DNA of 64,000 bases from Protopterus annectens (lineage: Eukaryota > Chordata > Ceratodontiformes > Protopteridae): the NCBI RefSeq assembly GCF_019279795.1, contig NC_056731.1, positions 860,984,499 to 861,048,498 on the forward strand, given 5' to 3'. Positions within the stretch are counted from its first letter, which is position 1. Every line of letters begins with the position of its first letter. Under the pieces are notes generated by a model. That model worked only from the letters and a program-made list of their open reading frames with translations. It did no database searches and was not told the DNA's origin. Below, piece after piece: positions 20,875 through 32,554 of this stretch. The translations under genes and the position numbers were made by a program.

Positions 20875-23735
20875 ATCCTGGTGTTCTTCCACATACTCAC
20901 AAGAAACCCTTATTCTGGAGACTTCAACCTAGATTTGTTCACCTGTATAGCAGAACCACCAAGTAATCTAATAAATCTCCATGGCTACCAGCAGCTAGTC
21001 CAAATTCCAACTAGATGTGATAACAAATCTAAAAGGGAATCCATCCTTGACTGAGTCCTAACTAACAACCCCACATTGTACCCTCACACAGGCAGTCTCC
21101 CAGACACCTTAAGTGACCACAACATAATATACTTTATACATAGTAGAACAAGCATATGCAAAACCACTAACTATATATCCAGTAGAAACACAAAAAAATT
21201 ATCTCCTGAGGTCCTCAACACTTTACTCTGTAACTGTGACTGGACCCCCCTAAAAACCCTCCCACTTGACCAGGCTGTAGCATATTTCAACAAAACATTT
21301 CTACAACACCTAGACACTGTCGCTCCATTGCGCAAAATCAAGGTTAGAACCTCTACAAACCCCTGGCTCAGTAAAGAAACCAAACAAATTTTCAAGTCCA
21401 GAGACACTGCCTGACTTTACTATCAAAAAAACAAAAAACACAAAGCCTAACTAAGTACCAAGAACTGTGCAACCATGCAAAAAAATGCATTAGGCTGGAC
21501 AGAAAATCCTACTGCACAACATTACAAACTAAATACCAAAACAACCCACAAAAATTTTGGAAAAATGTAAACCAGCTGCTAAAATCCACCCAAAAGGCTA
21601 CCCCCAAACCAACCACCCCTGACACTAAAGTTCCCATCGAAACACAATTCAATTCCCACTTTGTGAACTCAATTCTATCCTTAGTATCACAGGACAGTTC
21701 ATTCCTCACTATCCCCCCAACACAAATAACACTAATACAAGCTTTACCCTCAAAACAGTTTCCACCACTTCAATCAAAAGCATGCTCTCCAAACTAAAAA
21801 CCTCATCAACAGCAGCCAAAATACTCTCCAGCTATTTCTTGAAACTCACAGCAGATGCTATTGCTATCCCAGTCTCCACTCTCATAAACAGATCAATTGT
21901 TGAAAACTATGTGCCCAAACTCTGGAAAATATCCTATGTTGCACCCATACATAAAGGCGGGACCTCCACTGAACTTAATAACTACAGACCCATTGCTTTA
22001 CTCTCCCCCCTGGCCAAAATCCTAGAAAAATGCATTCATACCCAGATGGTAAACTATCTCCTAGACAGCAACATCCTGTCACCTACTCAGTATGGTTTCA
22101 GACCTGCCCATAGTACCACTACAGCCCTTCTCTGCTTCACAGACACAGTAAACCGTCTCAAAAATGAAGGCCTACAAGTGTCAACTCTTTTTTTGGATAT
22201 GTCCAAAGCATTTGACACAGTATCGCACCAAATCCTGCTAAACAAACTAAACCAATATCATCTATCAAATTCTACTCTTACCTGGTTCCAAAGCTACTTA
22301 ACTGACAGGTACCAAGCTGTGAAATGGGAAAATTCTCTCTCTCCTCAGCTGCCCATAACTATAGAAGTCCCACAAGGTTCTATCTTAGGACCACTACTAT
22401 TCACAGTCTTCACAAATGACCTCCATACCTCCACACAGCATGCATCTATAATTCAGTATGCAGATGACACTACCTTAATCTGTGCTGCACAAAACATTCC
22501 CACCCTCCTGCAAACAACTCAGCTAGCATTCTCTGACGTTGAAAACTACCTTACCAAAGCCCAACTTATCCTCAATCCAAAGAAAACTCAGCTTATGATT
22601 ATAACCAGTTCTAACAAAAACACTAACAGTCAATTCACTATCTACTCCACAACTGCTACTCCAATTGCTCCAGTGGCACAGGCTAAGCTATTGGGAATAA
22701 CCACAGACTCCCACCTACAATTTGATAGTCATCTCAACTTAACTATTAAAAAGTACATGCCAAACTGGGGTCACTCTACCATATCAAACCATTTCTTACC
22801 AACAACACAAGATCAGCCATTGCTCGCTCCCAACTTCTATCCACCCTACTCTATGCATCTCCCATTCTGACTAATCTCAACAAAACTGTACTAAGCAAAA
22901 TGGAAGCCTGCTATAACAGAATTGCCCGCTTAGCTGCAAATTGCTCATGTAGAACTCATCACTGTACTGCTTTGAGACAGCTCCACTGGCTTGAACTGCC
23001 CAACCTCCTAACCTACAATCAGCTCTGCCTCTGTCATTCTATCTATTACCTCCCCAATAAGAGTCCTGCCCTCAAAAACCTAGTACAACATCACTCAGCC
23101 AAAAGGCCTCTTAGATCATCAAGCAAACTACTAGTAGAAGTCACCAACAGCTACAATAGCTTTGGAGATGCACTATATAGTAGTTCAGTGGCTAAAAAAT
23201 GGAACTCTGTCCCTACTAGCATTCAAAACACATCATCCAAAGCCTCCTTTAAAGACCTTATCAGGCAACATCTCAAGCAAAGTTGGCAGTGCCATGATTG
23301 CTCCCCAGGCTAGTGAAAGTGGATAACATATATATACTAAATCTAGAGCACTTGATAATAGGTTTCAATCTTACTCACAAACACTGGCTAATCTACAATG
23401 TATGTACTGTATCTGTGTACTATGCATGTATTCTACCTATGTTCCAAATTTCAGCTGTACACCACAAATCTATTAATTACCTTTATTTTTAAAGTTAATA
23501 TTTTTTTGTTTGTTCTCTCCACTGTAATTGTTTATGTGCCGCATACCACTGTAAAAACATGTCTCTTGTAATTTGTGTGTATACTGATCATGTCTGAATA
23601 ACTAAATGTGTCTGTAATTTTTCTTTGTGGAGCTTTTCTCCCCGTGCCTCTGCTGAAAAAGGGCATTTTCGGCTCAGTCAGACACCCCCGGTTAACAAAT
23701 GTAAAATAAAGTAAAAATAAATAATAAATAATGGC
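20875..23735 (+). mobile_element. L2-clade LINE, 5'-truncated in the endonuclease
   Basis: Plus-strand LINE inserted into the L1. It has the endonuclease C-half (SGDFNLDLF about 20912, SDHNIIYF about 21111), RT (21782-22870), C-terminal domain (22900-23313) and a 3' UTR ending gagcttttctccccgtgcct, ctgctgaaaa, cccccggttaacaaatg, then an (AAATA)n tail. The last 360 bp are nearly identical to 43273-43640, so this lineage was active recently relative to its neighbours. Insertion boundaries are judged from where L1 similarity stops and resumes. Confidence 0.9.
20905..23313 (+). pseudogene. L2-clade ORF2 (partial endonuclease + RT), frameshifted
   Basis: Reverse transcriptase of the L2 clade. The landmarks are GDFNLD and SDHNII (endonuclease), IHKGGTSTELNNYRPIALL (RT block 1), LFLDMSKAFDTVSH (motif A), VPQGSILGPLLF (motif B) and IQYADDTTLI (motif C, YADD codons about 22457-22468). 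All catalytic motifs survive. The frame changes between 21414 and 21782 and again near 22880, with stops near 21060 and 21415, so it cannot make one protein. The C-terminal part (MEACYNRIARLAANCSCRTH) aligns with the L2 fragment at 29076. Confidence 0.9.
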
Positions 23736-26720
23736 AGCTTCTTTTTAAGATTCCACTAAAAACACTACTAGTGCTGGTCTTTCATTTAGGACCCCCTATT
23801 TCTTTCTCTTTGCCTATACCCTGATATCAGTCCTTGGTAAGAATGACAATCTCTAACCTGCAGTCCAAATAAATTCCTGGCATCTTCCCAGTCTGTTATT
23901 GTTTCCCTCTCTAGATATTTGCTCCCAATACCTTGGTTCCTTTGCCAGTTTTCTCCAATAAATTCCAGCCCCCTCCTGCCTATTCTCTATACTCATAGTT
24001 GCAGTCATCCCTATTAGCAGAGTCTCCTTTCTCCATTCCTTTGTTGGTTTAGTTCTTAAAATAGTTTTTGCTACTTTATGGATATAATATTCTGTATGAT
24101 TATTGTTATTATTCTTAAAGGCCTGCATCCAAAATCCCAGTCTCTCCTTGTTTCATGAGCCCCCCCCCTTTCAACATCATCCCCTTTCACTTTGAATTAT
24201 AGTTTTCTGCTTGTGCTATGTATGGGAGCCTTAACTGTGTAGCTCTGAAATACCCCTTCAAATTCAGTAATCCCAATAAGCCCTGTTCTACTACTAGAAG
24301 AGTCATATTGTTCCACTTGACTCTTGCCATCTCCCCCGATAAAGTCCTTCAGCTCTTTATTAATTCTTATCCACAACTTCTCCTCTAATTGATAAAAATA
24401 TGCCTAACCTGAGTGTAAGACTGAAAAGACTAAAAACAGTTTGACTGCTTCTGTCTTACTATCCATATCCATATAGCAAAGCTTACATTTTTTTAGTTTT
24501 TGTATTATTTTTTGTTTAGTCTCTTACCACATATCCTTAACTGCCACACCAGAATCATTTTTAATCCATACTCCTTAAGACTTCATTTTATCATGTCCCC
24601 ATAAATAACGATATTGCTGAACTAATTCAGGTGTGGGTACATAATTTACCATTTATTGCCTTTGTTTTAGCTTCATTAATTTTGTATGCCAAAAAAATTT
24701 GAAACTGTCTCAAAATGTTCCATAACACTGCAATGTCTCTTTCTTGTTTTCTCGTGTATAAAATAATATAATCTACAAATACAGCCAGCTTTTCCTGACT
24801 ACCTTACCAGTTATATCCTTGAATTTCTGGGTCCCTTAATTTCTTTGCCAGTGGTTCTAAATATAATACAAATAACAAAGGGGAAAGAGGACACCCCTGC
24901 CTGGTTCCTCTGCTCAAGCAGAAATTATCAGAAAGGACCCCACCCACTTTAATTTTCGCTTCCAATCCCTCATATATCCTCCTAGTCAACCTTATAATTT
25001 TTTTCAGGAAATGCAAATACTTCCCTTGCCCTGCTCATAAAGTCCCAGCCGACTCTGCCAAATTCTTTCTCTGCATCAAGACCCACCAATATTCTGCTTC
25101 TCTCTGGATCATCAGTGTTCTGTTAATGTTGCCAAATGTTTGTCTCCTCTCCACAAAACCACATTGATCCATATTTTATCAATTTTAGCATTACTTTTAT
25201 CATTTTTTTAGCTATTGTGGACACAAACACTTTATAATCATGGTTTAGTATTGAAATGGACCTGTATGAAGCTGGGGCCAAGAGAGCTTTACCCTCTTTA
25301 GGTATTACAGCTGCCACTGCTTTCTTCCAGGTTGTTGGTACTTCTCCTTCTCCTAAAATACTATTAAGTAAACCCTCTAGATCTTTATCAGTTTTTCCCT
25401 CCTAGCTTCCAAACTTCCACAGGAATACCATATATTCCTGGGGACTTTCATCTGGATTGGTTATACATCATAATTTTTATCTCATCTCCTCGTATGCTAA
25501 CCATTAGTAATTGAGCCTCATCTACCTCTAATATTGGCATATTTAATTCTCCCATAAACATCTCCATTTGTATGATTTCTTTATTTACATATTTCTCTGC
25601 TTTATACAGACTTTCATAGAATTTCCGATATAGTTCTAATACCTCTACAGGATTTTTTGTTACCTTCTTTATTATAGGCTTTCTAAGCTTGGGGACAGCC
25701 CTTTCTAATTTCTGTTGCCTGAGTCATTTTGCTAAAAGTTTTTGTGCTCTAGTGTTAATATTGAAAAACAGTTGCTTAACAGCAGTCTTTCTAAACTCAT
25801 GCATATTATCAATGTAATCCCGTATTTTCTGCTTAGCATTCTGCAGTTGATCCTCTTTTTGTTGAGTGAGATTCCCCCATTCTGCAATACTTTAACATTT
25901 GTCAGCCCCTCTAAATAATTCTTGTTTCTTCTTAACCATAGCTCCCTTTCCTTTATTTCCACCATTTTTAAACTCCACCCTAATTTTATCCCATGACCTA
26001 GCTAAATTTTCAGAAGAAATTTCTATCCTCTCTAATAGCTCCTGAATAATCTCTACTACGCATTCCTTAAATTCCTCTTTTTTCAACAGATAGGTGGGAA
26101 AGTGCCAGTGCCTCATTTTTATTTCATTACCCTGTGTTTTTTATTTTAGTTATTATTGGTGCATGATCTGAAATAGTTATTGGGAGCATATCACACATGT
26201 TCTTTTGAAATGTAAATTCTGTCTAGCCTAGCCTATTTTTTGTGTCTTGGAGGATAATATGTTAATTCACTCTGAACTCCTATTACTGAATTCACATCTT
26301 CCATGTCAAATATTTTCATAAATTTCTTCAAAAATCTTCCTTTCCGTGCTGAAAACCGATTATTTCTCCCAGAATTTTTTAAGCTCCATTATAGCAGTGT
26401 TAGGCAGAATATAAATACATGCCAGTGTAATCATTCTCCTTTGCCAATAGCCCCATAAGACTACAAATCTACCATTATTATCTTTTTTATCCTCTTCTAT
26501 CACTATTGCAGCTCCTCTTGCAATTAATATAAGTACTCCTCTTTTCCTTTATCCCAGGTAATAACCATCCTGAAAACCTTTCTTTATGAAATTCACATAT
26601 TCAGTTCTGTGTGTCTCCTGTAACATAGCTGTTTGCGCACTACATTTTTAGTATAGTTCACCACTTTTTCTTTTTTGTATTTATCTGTGAGACCGTTGAC
26701 ATTTAAAGACATTGCATAAA

Positions 26721-28059
26721 GCATCATTGCATTAAAAAGTTATTATTCCCACCTTTTATATATAATGCATTTTTTGTTAAATGTCTAGTTCCATCGTTTG
26801 TGTTGCATGCATACACTGTTTGGCAGGTTGAACTTTTATACAGTTGTTTCTTGTCATATTCATTTGAGCCTATGTCACATCTTTCAAAACATTTTGTTTT
26901 ATTGAAGGCCCACAAACAAAAAAAAACAAACACCCCCCTGATATCATCCTAATAGGAACAAAAGTCCCAAACTGACAGCCACACTCATAGACTTGAGTTA
27001 ACCCAAAAGAAAGGTTATGCATGCTAAAACTCATGGTGCAACCTGTGCTTATACGAAGAGCTAATTGGTTTTGTCTTAGCTTTATAGGTTTCCATCCCTA
27101 AATGCTTTCAGAGACCATTATGTCCTAGCCAATCTCTCTTTTCTTTCTTTTCCCTCATCCAATCACTCTCCACCAGACTGTAGCCAGTTTCTCTTTATCA
27201 GATTATCTCCATGGAGACATGAGAACCAGAGAGCCAGTTTCTCTTTATTAGGTTGTTTCCATGGAAACATGAAGACCAGCTACAGAATTGCTACTAAGCA
27301 GACATGTATTTGCTAGAAAAAGCCTCATAATATTCAATATTCTTTTTTTCGTTTACTTGCTGTCTCTTAAAACTTATTATCAAATCAATCTAAGGTCCTT
27401 AATCCAATCATTCCCCTATGCAAGAATAAGAAAAAGCGCATTGTTTTTTCTCGTCATGCTTTTTTTAACCAGGCTTTTAATTTTACATTACAGTGTCTAC
27501 ATTTTTTAAAACTGAACAAGAAAAGAGAATAAGGGAGAAAGAAAAGAAAGAAAAAAGAACAGCAACACTTTTGCAATCCCTATTACAGTTATAGTTTTCA
27601 CAGTTATTTTTATAACATGTAAAGAAAACCACACACCACAAAAATTGTACTATTTAAGAAAAAAATCTTTACTTACAGTTAATTTTATCCTTCCTATTCC
27701 CCTCCCCAAAGTACTTTTCCAAACATTAAAGACATGAAGTAGGGTATATGCTTTAGAGTCCCCCACAAGTCCAACGAATTCTGAAAAAGTCCAATATTTC
27801 CAGATTTGCTTCTGTGATATTTCACAAATATAATTATTGCATTGTAAACCCACATTGTTATTGGTTTTATTCCTGTTCATCTTCATCCACCAAATCCAGT
27901 ATATGCTTCATTTCCAATGTACTCTTGATTCTTCTACTCAACTCTCATGCTCCCTTCCTTCTCTCCAACATTTTCCATTGAAATAAGAGCAAAAATACGA
28001 GTACAGAGTGCAGTTGGGTGCAGTAAAATATGAAATAAAATAAAACAAAACTGCACACA
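26721..28059. other. Unassigned AT-rich DNA upstream of L1
   Basis: It may include the L1 5' UTR or decayed ORF1, which I cannot recognise. At 27187-27285 a unit of about 50 bp (agccagtttctctttat, ccatggaaacatg, accag) is present twice in tandem with several differences. Confidence 0.4.
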
Positions 28060-28120
28060 ACCTACAAAGCAGAAACTTTAATATATAACAAAAACAAAAA
28101 ATAGAATAAAAATAAGGTAA

Positions 28121-28152
28121 GCGCTTTCACGACTCACAGGCCGCTTCATCAG
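28121..28152 (-). ncRNA. Hammerhead-ribozyme-like core (catalytic strand only)
   Basis: On the minus strand: CTGATGA, then a five-pair hairpin GCGGC/GTCGT with loop CTGTGA, then GAAA, then GCGCTT. This is the CUGANGA - stem II - GAAA layout of hammerhead ribozymes. One extra A lies between CTGATGA and stem II, as in the copy at 63031. No complementary substrate strand was found downstream, so this copy is probably not self-cleaving in its present form. Confidence 0.5.
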
Positions 28153-28369
28153 ACAATAATAAAGCTAAAAACAGTTGCTTATATAGTACCGTGCATAGGT
28201 CAGGTGATATAATTAGGCATTTAAAGAAATAAATAGACATCAAAAGCAACTGAGAATAGAACTTTGTAAAACATTAACTACTGAAGTCCATGTATAATAA
28301 ATAAGCAAATAAATATACATTTAAAAAACATATAAAATATCTAAAACATTTTACAAACATAATACATAT

Positions 28370-28576
28370 CTAATGTTTATGTTTAACAGGTCGTGCTTTT
28401 AAAAAAGGTTTTAGAGAGGACATATTATTTAAGCCAGGAGGTTTCTCTGCATTAAGTAAAATAATCCACTTTTGTTCAGCAGCTTCTGGCCAATTTTCTA
28501 GGTCGCCACCTCTAAGAGTATTATCAATAATTTGTAAGACTAAAAACTTAAAAACATGTGAGGAGTCTGTATGCAT
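28370..28576 (-). pseudogene. Penelope-like ORF C-terminal fragment
   Basis: The translation contains NTLRGGDLENWPEAAEQKWI followed by LNAEKPPGLN. This matches the C-terminal end that follows the GIY-YIG endonuclease in Penelope-like proteins. The element at 62123 reads EKQELMWQLKLNSFRKPGLN at the same point. Only the last 60 or so residues remain. The RT and nuclease cores are missing, so it is a dead fragment. Confidence 0.7.
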
Positions 28577-29040
28577 GACACTCCTTCTTTAAACAAGCAC
28601 ATTGTTTTGTCCACGAGTGTAGGAAATTTCACCACACTCCAATCAGGTTATTACCATGTATAGGGCTGATGTGATTTCCTTAGCTATGAGTGTTTTACAG
28701 TCAGCTAATCTCAGAGACTATGCTCCTATTCAGAATGACTATGGAACTATCTTCTCTAGAAATCAGTTTATGGCTGCAGATTTTGATGGGTACTCTGATG
28801 TAGACAATAGTGAACACTCTCAGTCTGTCCAATCTGATTCTTTTGCAGGTGAACAGGTTTAAAAACCTAAGCAAGTGTTCACATTTTCATAGATGCTAGC
28901 TAGGTTTAAAGATGTATTTAATTGGTGCAAGGTAGAGCTGTGCCCACCCATGATTAGAAGAGTTTATGATGTTGGTGAGTATGATATTCCAAATGTTTTG
29001 GCTGTTCCACCGCATTTACTGGCCTTTAGAAGATATCCAT

Positions 29041-30035
29041 AAAACTACTGGGTGTCATAATTGATAGCCTGAAGTTTGATGTGCATATCAATCAAACTAT
29101 CAAAACCATTAATAAAAAAACCTGGGTATCTTAACAGAATCAAACCTTTCCTTACCCCACTTGCTAGAACTCCAATTGCCCGTTCCCATCTGCTATCAAC
29201 TCTTCTCTATGCCTCACCTCTATTCTCCATCTTAAACAAAATAGATCTTAATAAATTATCATCCTGCTATAACCACATTGCCAGATTTGCTACTGGCACA
29301 GCTTACTGGACACACCACTGTCACAACCTAAATCGCCTAGGATGGCTTAAACTGCCAAGCCTACTGCAGTTCAACCAGTTATTAGTGGCACATAAAATCC
29401 TTTACCAACCAGAAAATACACCTGCACTAAAAAATATTATCAGCCCCTACACCAGCTCCTGGCCACTGCAATCACCCAGTAGACTCCTAGTTCAAACATA
29501 CAAATCCAACTTCTCAGCTGGGGACTCTGTTTGCCAACTCTGTTGGAAAAATATGGAACAGACTGCCAGCTGACTTGACCCTAGAACCCTCACTAACTCA
29601 ATTCAAAAACAAACTCAAGAAATACTTCAAAACTCATTGGTTATGTCCTTGCACTAACCCCAACTAGTGACCTCTCTATTTCTTAGGTGCCTTACCTTCA
29701 ACTACTTCTAACTTTTTTCTACCACTCCATTTCAGGAAGGGTCAATTGTATAACTGCTGCTCAGTGTGTCTTAAACCTGAATGTAATGTTATGTATGTTT
29801 AACTTTGAAAATGATGTTATGTTTTGTAAAGTGTTTTATAATAAGTACTATATATGCTAAATGCTGGTATTGTTTATGACTGTAATCTGCTTGAAATTAG
29901 CATTTACTAAATGTTCAATGTGTATTATTATCTTGGAGCTTTTCTCCCCAGGCCTCCGCTGAAAATGGACATGTATCCAGTCAACTATCCCGGTCAACAA
30001 ATGTAAAATCAAATAAAGTAAATAAATAAACATGT
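29041..30035 (+). mobile_element. L2-clade LINE fragment inserted in DIRS copy 2
   Basis: It begins inside the L2 RT C-terminal region (KLLGVIIDSLKFDVHI) and runs to a 3' tail: gagcttttctccccaggcct, ccgctgaaaa, tcccggtcaacaaatg, then an (AAATA)n tail. The C-terminal coding part at 29076-29573 reads LSSCYNHIARFATGTAYWTH. The 3' UTR differs from that at 23313-23640, so this is a second L2 subfamily. DIRS gag resumes right after the tail. Confidence 0.88.
29076..29573 (+). pseudogene. L2-clade RT C-terminal fragment
   Basis: The reading frame aligns with 22740-23313 of the larger L2 (ACYNRIARLAANCSCRTHHC versus SCYNHIARFATGTAYWTHHC), the DNA-binding thumb region downstream of RT. No catalytic motif is included. 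A frameshift near 29545 moves the final residues (NRLPADLTLEP-like) to another frame. Confidence 0.85.
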
Positions 30036-31210
30036 AAAACACTTTTGTAAGTGAACCAGTTCCTAAAAAGGTTATGGGGAAGTAAAAGATGGACTCTGGT
30101 CTTGCAACTCTCTTTACTCCTTTCACCTTTCTCAATTGACCCAACTGTGGCTTCGGCAGCTACCAACTCTAACAATAAATCATTGGTTTTGTCTAACCCT
30201 ACACCCCTGGATAAAATTGGCAAGTGGTTAGTATCTCAGGAGAAATTTTGGATCAGTCTAGTAATCTAGTCATTAGAATTCTGAATTTTTGGAGACTTCA
30301 TGTGGAGGTTTATTTTGCAATGTGCTTAGACCTTAAATGACTTTGCTGCATCTTTGCATGCCAAACTAAGCTTTATATGAATGAAATTGTTTTTAGCATG
30401 ACTCAGGTTTCAAAACATGCGTTAAGATGTGTTTTAGAAGGTGTGGACGTAATTTCTAGAAATGCAGCCACTTCTGTTGTATTGAAAGTTATCCTTGGTT
30501 ACATAACCAGAATTTTTCTGAGCATTTAGTAAATGAGATTTTGAATGCTCCTTTAAATTTTGAATTGATGTTTGGTCCTGCTGCTACCCAAATTCTCTGA
30601 CAATCGGATGATAAAGGAAAATTAATGTCTGGGGTATCCAGAATGTTTCATATTCCCATGTTCCCTCTAACAAGTCCTCCAGCTTCAAAGGATAGAACAA
30701 ACAAAATTTTTAGCCAAACCAGAGTCAGGGCACCAAGAAGAAATGGCAGGAGGGTAATGCTTTCAAACCAAACAAAAGGGGTTCTTTCTGAAAAAAGATC
30801 TCTCCCCTTGCTAAAGAATGACTATGCTGTGATACTCAGGCATCCTGCCCCTTCCTCCTGACCCTCCTCCCTTCCCCCTTCCTCCAGGCTTTCACTCAAC
30901 CCAGCAGCCTGATCACAAATAGTCTCAGAAAAATGGGTGTTGAGAATAATTCAGAGAGGACAGTCTTGACAGTGGATCGAAAATCCTCTTCCTTTAGGGG
31001 AATCCCCCACACCTGCCAGTCCAGACACATCTGTTCTCTCAGGTACTCTTTCACATATTGCAAGCGGGAGTTATATACCAGGTCCTGCATGACAAAAATG
31101 AAAAAGATTTTACATCAGCATCTTTATGGTAGTCAAAAAGGAGCTTTCATGTAGACCACTGTTTTGTTTGTCTTACATAAACACCTTTCTAAAAGTACTC
31201 GTATTCAAAA

Positions 31211-32461
31211 ATGCTCATCCTGCAGATGGTCCCATCCCTTCTGGACCACTGTTTCATGGTGACTTTAGATCTGAAAGTTTCTTATCACATTCCAGTTACT
31301 ACTAACATCAGGAAATATCTGAGATTTGCTGTGTTTGATTCACATTATCAGTTTTCTGCATTACCCTTTGGGCTATCTACACACCTTGAGTGTTCATGAA
31401 CTGCCTGACTCCAGCTGTTGCTTACTACAGGACCCAAGGCATCCACATTTTCCTTGTTTAGATAACTTAACTGATTTATGCAGACTCTGTTTCCAGGTGT
31501 TTAGAATCATTAGACAAGGTTTCAACCATTCTAGCTCATCTGGGCTCCAAGTTGAACCTACAAAAGTCCTGTTTCACACCCTCTCAAAGAATTCTCTTCA
31601 TGTGGTATATGACAGACACATGAAAAGAATGGCCTTTCTTCCAGAAGACAAAGTCTTGACTTATCAGAACATTTTCAGGGATTTTTCTCTTCAAGAATCT
31701 GCCTCTGCAAGAGAGTCTCTCAAAGTTGTAGACCTCTTGGCATCAGTGATCCTCATGATATCACTGGCCAGAAACCATATGAGAAAAGATTCACTGGTAC
31801 TTAAAATAAAATGTTGGTCCTAACACTTGCATCCCTTAGAGTTCCATGTACCTGTGCTAAAATGTGTGAAATGAGAGTTACAGTGATGGAGGGATCAGAT
31901 GTCCCTCAGTCCAGGCCTACCCCTATCCTTCCAAACCTCAGTTCATTCAGTCCAAATGGACTCATCAGATTTTTCATGGAAGCAGTCACAGAAGAGTTCA
32001 AGTGCAAGGTGAATGGGGTCCTTTTGATGCTACAAAGCACATAAATGTCAAAGAAATGTTAAGCAGTGATTCTGGCCTTAAAGGTTCTTCACCATTTATG
32101 GTCTCCGGGTCCTCTTTTAGTGGCCACAGACAGCACCAGTCATATGTGGTACCTGAACAAAGAAGGGGGTACAATATCATACTTTTTTTTGCTGGTTGCC
32201 AGTGATCGCCTGGGAGCTAGCCTTACAGCATTCTCTAAGGCCTCATACATCCCATCAGATCAAAACATAGTGACATACAGGATAGACCCTCACAAGGGCA
32301 AACTCAGGACAGAGGCCTTCCAGGATTTGGTTCAGCTGTGGGGAACACTTCAAATAGATACGTTTGTCTCCTTTCAAAACAGACAGTTGGAAAAATTATT
32401 TTCAAGACATGCTTACAGCCATGCTTGGAGGACAGACAAATTCTCATTTCCTTGGATATGA
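31211..32461 (+). pseudogene. DIRS RT/RNase H remnant (copy 2)
   Basis: RT: LDLKVSYHIPVTTNIRKYLR followed by SHYQFSALPFGLSTH (31262-31390), matching the DIRS motif A to B region, usually LDLxDAYFHIPI and FRALPFGL. The first catalytic Asp of LDL survives; the YLDD block is not intact. RNase H and beyond: LVATDSTSHMWYLN, then RTEAFQDLVQLWGTLQIDTF (about 32115-32365). The latter matches FQDLFHVWGVPQADLF of copy 1. The frame is interrupted several times. Confidence 0.75.
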
Positions 32462-32554
32462 TGGTGCTTATGCATTTCCACCCTGTCCACTGAAACCCAA
32501 GGTACTTCTGAAGATACAGAAAAAATTACCAGATATAACTGTGGTGACTGCCTT

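Larger units (their letters stand above)
20100..26718 (-). pseudogene. L1 ORF2 remnant (endonuclease, RT, C-terminal Cys-rich domain), interrupted
   Basis: ORF2 would nick DNA and reverse-transcribe the L1 RNA. The visible order is SLNVNGLT (endonuclease start, about 26715), AVIPKEGK and YRSISILNHDYKVFVSTIAKK (RT fingers, about 25310-25220), and SRGTRQGCPLSPLLFVLYLEPLA (RT motif B, about 24925-24850). A linker follows, then FIPQVDSREFF and NIFWECSELAEFKDSL near 20640-20510, where the L1 C-terminal domain lies. The catalytic YADD block was not located intact. The pieces on either side of 20875-23735 are collinear. Confidence 0.82.
20003..26720 (-). mobile_element. L1-type LINE, near-complete ORF2, split by an L2 LINE
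   Basis: Minus-strand L1-clade element. The endonuclease starts at about 26715 (SLNVNGLT). RT blocks lie at 25317-24804, the C-terminus at about 20650-20400 and 20390-20100, and the 3' end at about 20003. A 2.86-kb L2-clade LINE (20875-23735, plus) interrupts it. Without that insert the ORF2 region is about 3.7 kb, close to the usual L1 ORF2 length. Many stops and frameshifts are present. I could not identify ORF1 upstream of 26720. Confidence 0.85.
28060..28610 (-). mobile_element. Penelope-like element, 3' fragment
   Basis: Minus-strand 3' end of a Penelope-like element: a C-terminal coding remnant (28576-28370), an AT-rich untranslated stretch, then a hammerhead-like core (28152-28121) and an A/T-rich end. 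It is a different lineage from the element at 60 kb, to judge by the sequence of the core and tail. It is truncated before the GIY-YIG and RT domains. Confidence 0.7.
28656..30600 (+). pseudogene. DIRS gag-like remnant (copy 2), split
   Basis: The first part reads MYRADVISLAMSVLQSANLR, then an acidic stretch, and later VGEYDIPNVLAVPPHLLAF up to the L2 insertion. After it come DPTVASAATNSNNKSLVL and, near 30530, EILNAPLNFELMFGPAATQI. That last block matches EILNLLLDRNLMFGSCTTEV of copy 1 and is the best evidence that both are the same gag domain. A role in particle assembly is known for the family but not shown here. Confidence 0.6.
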
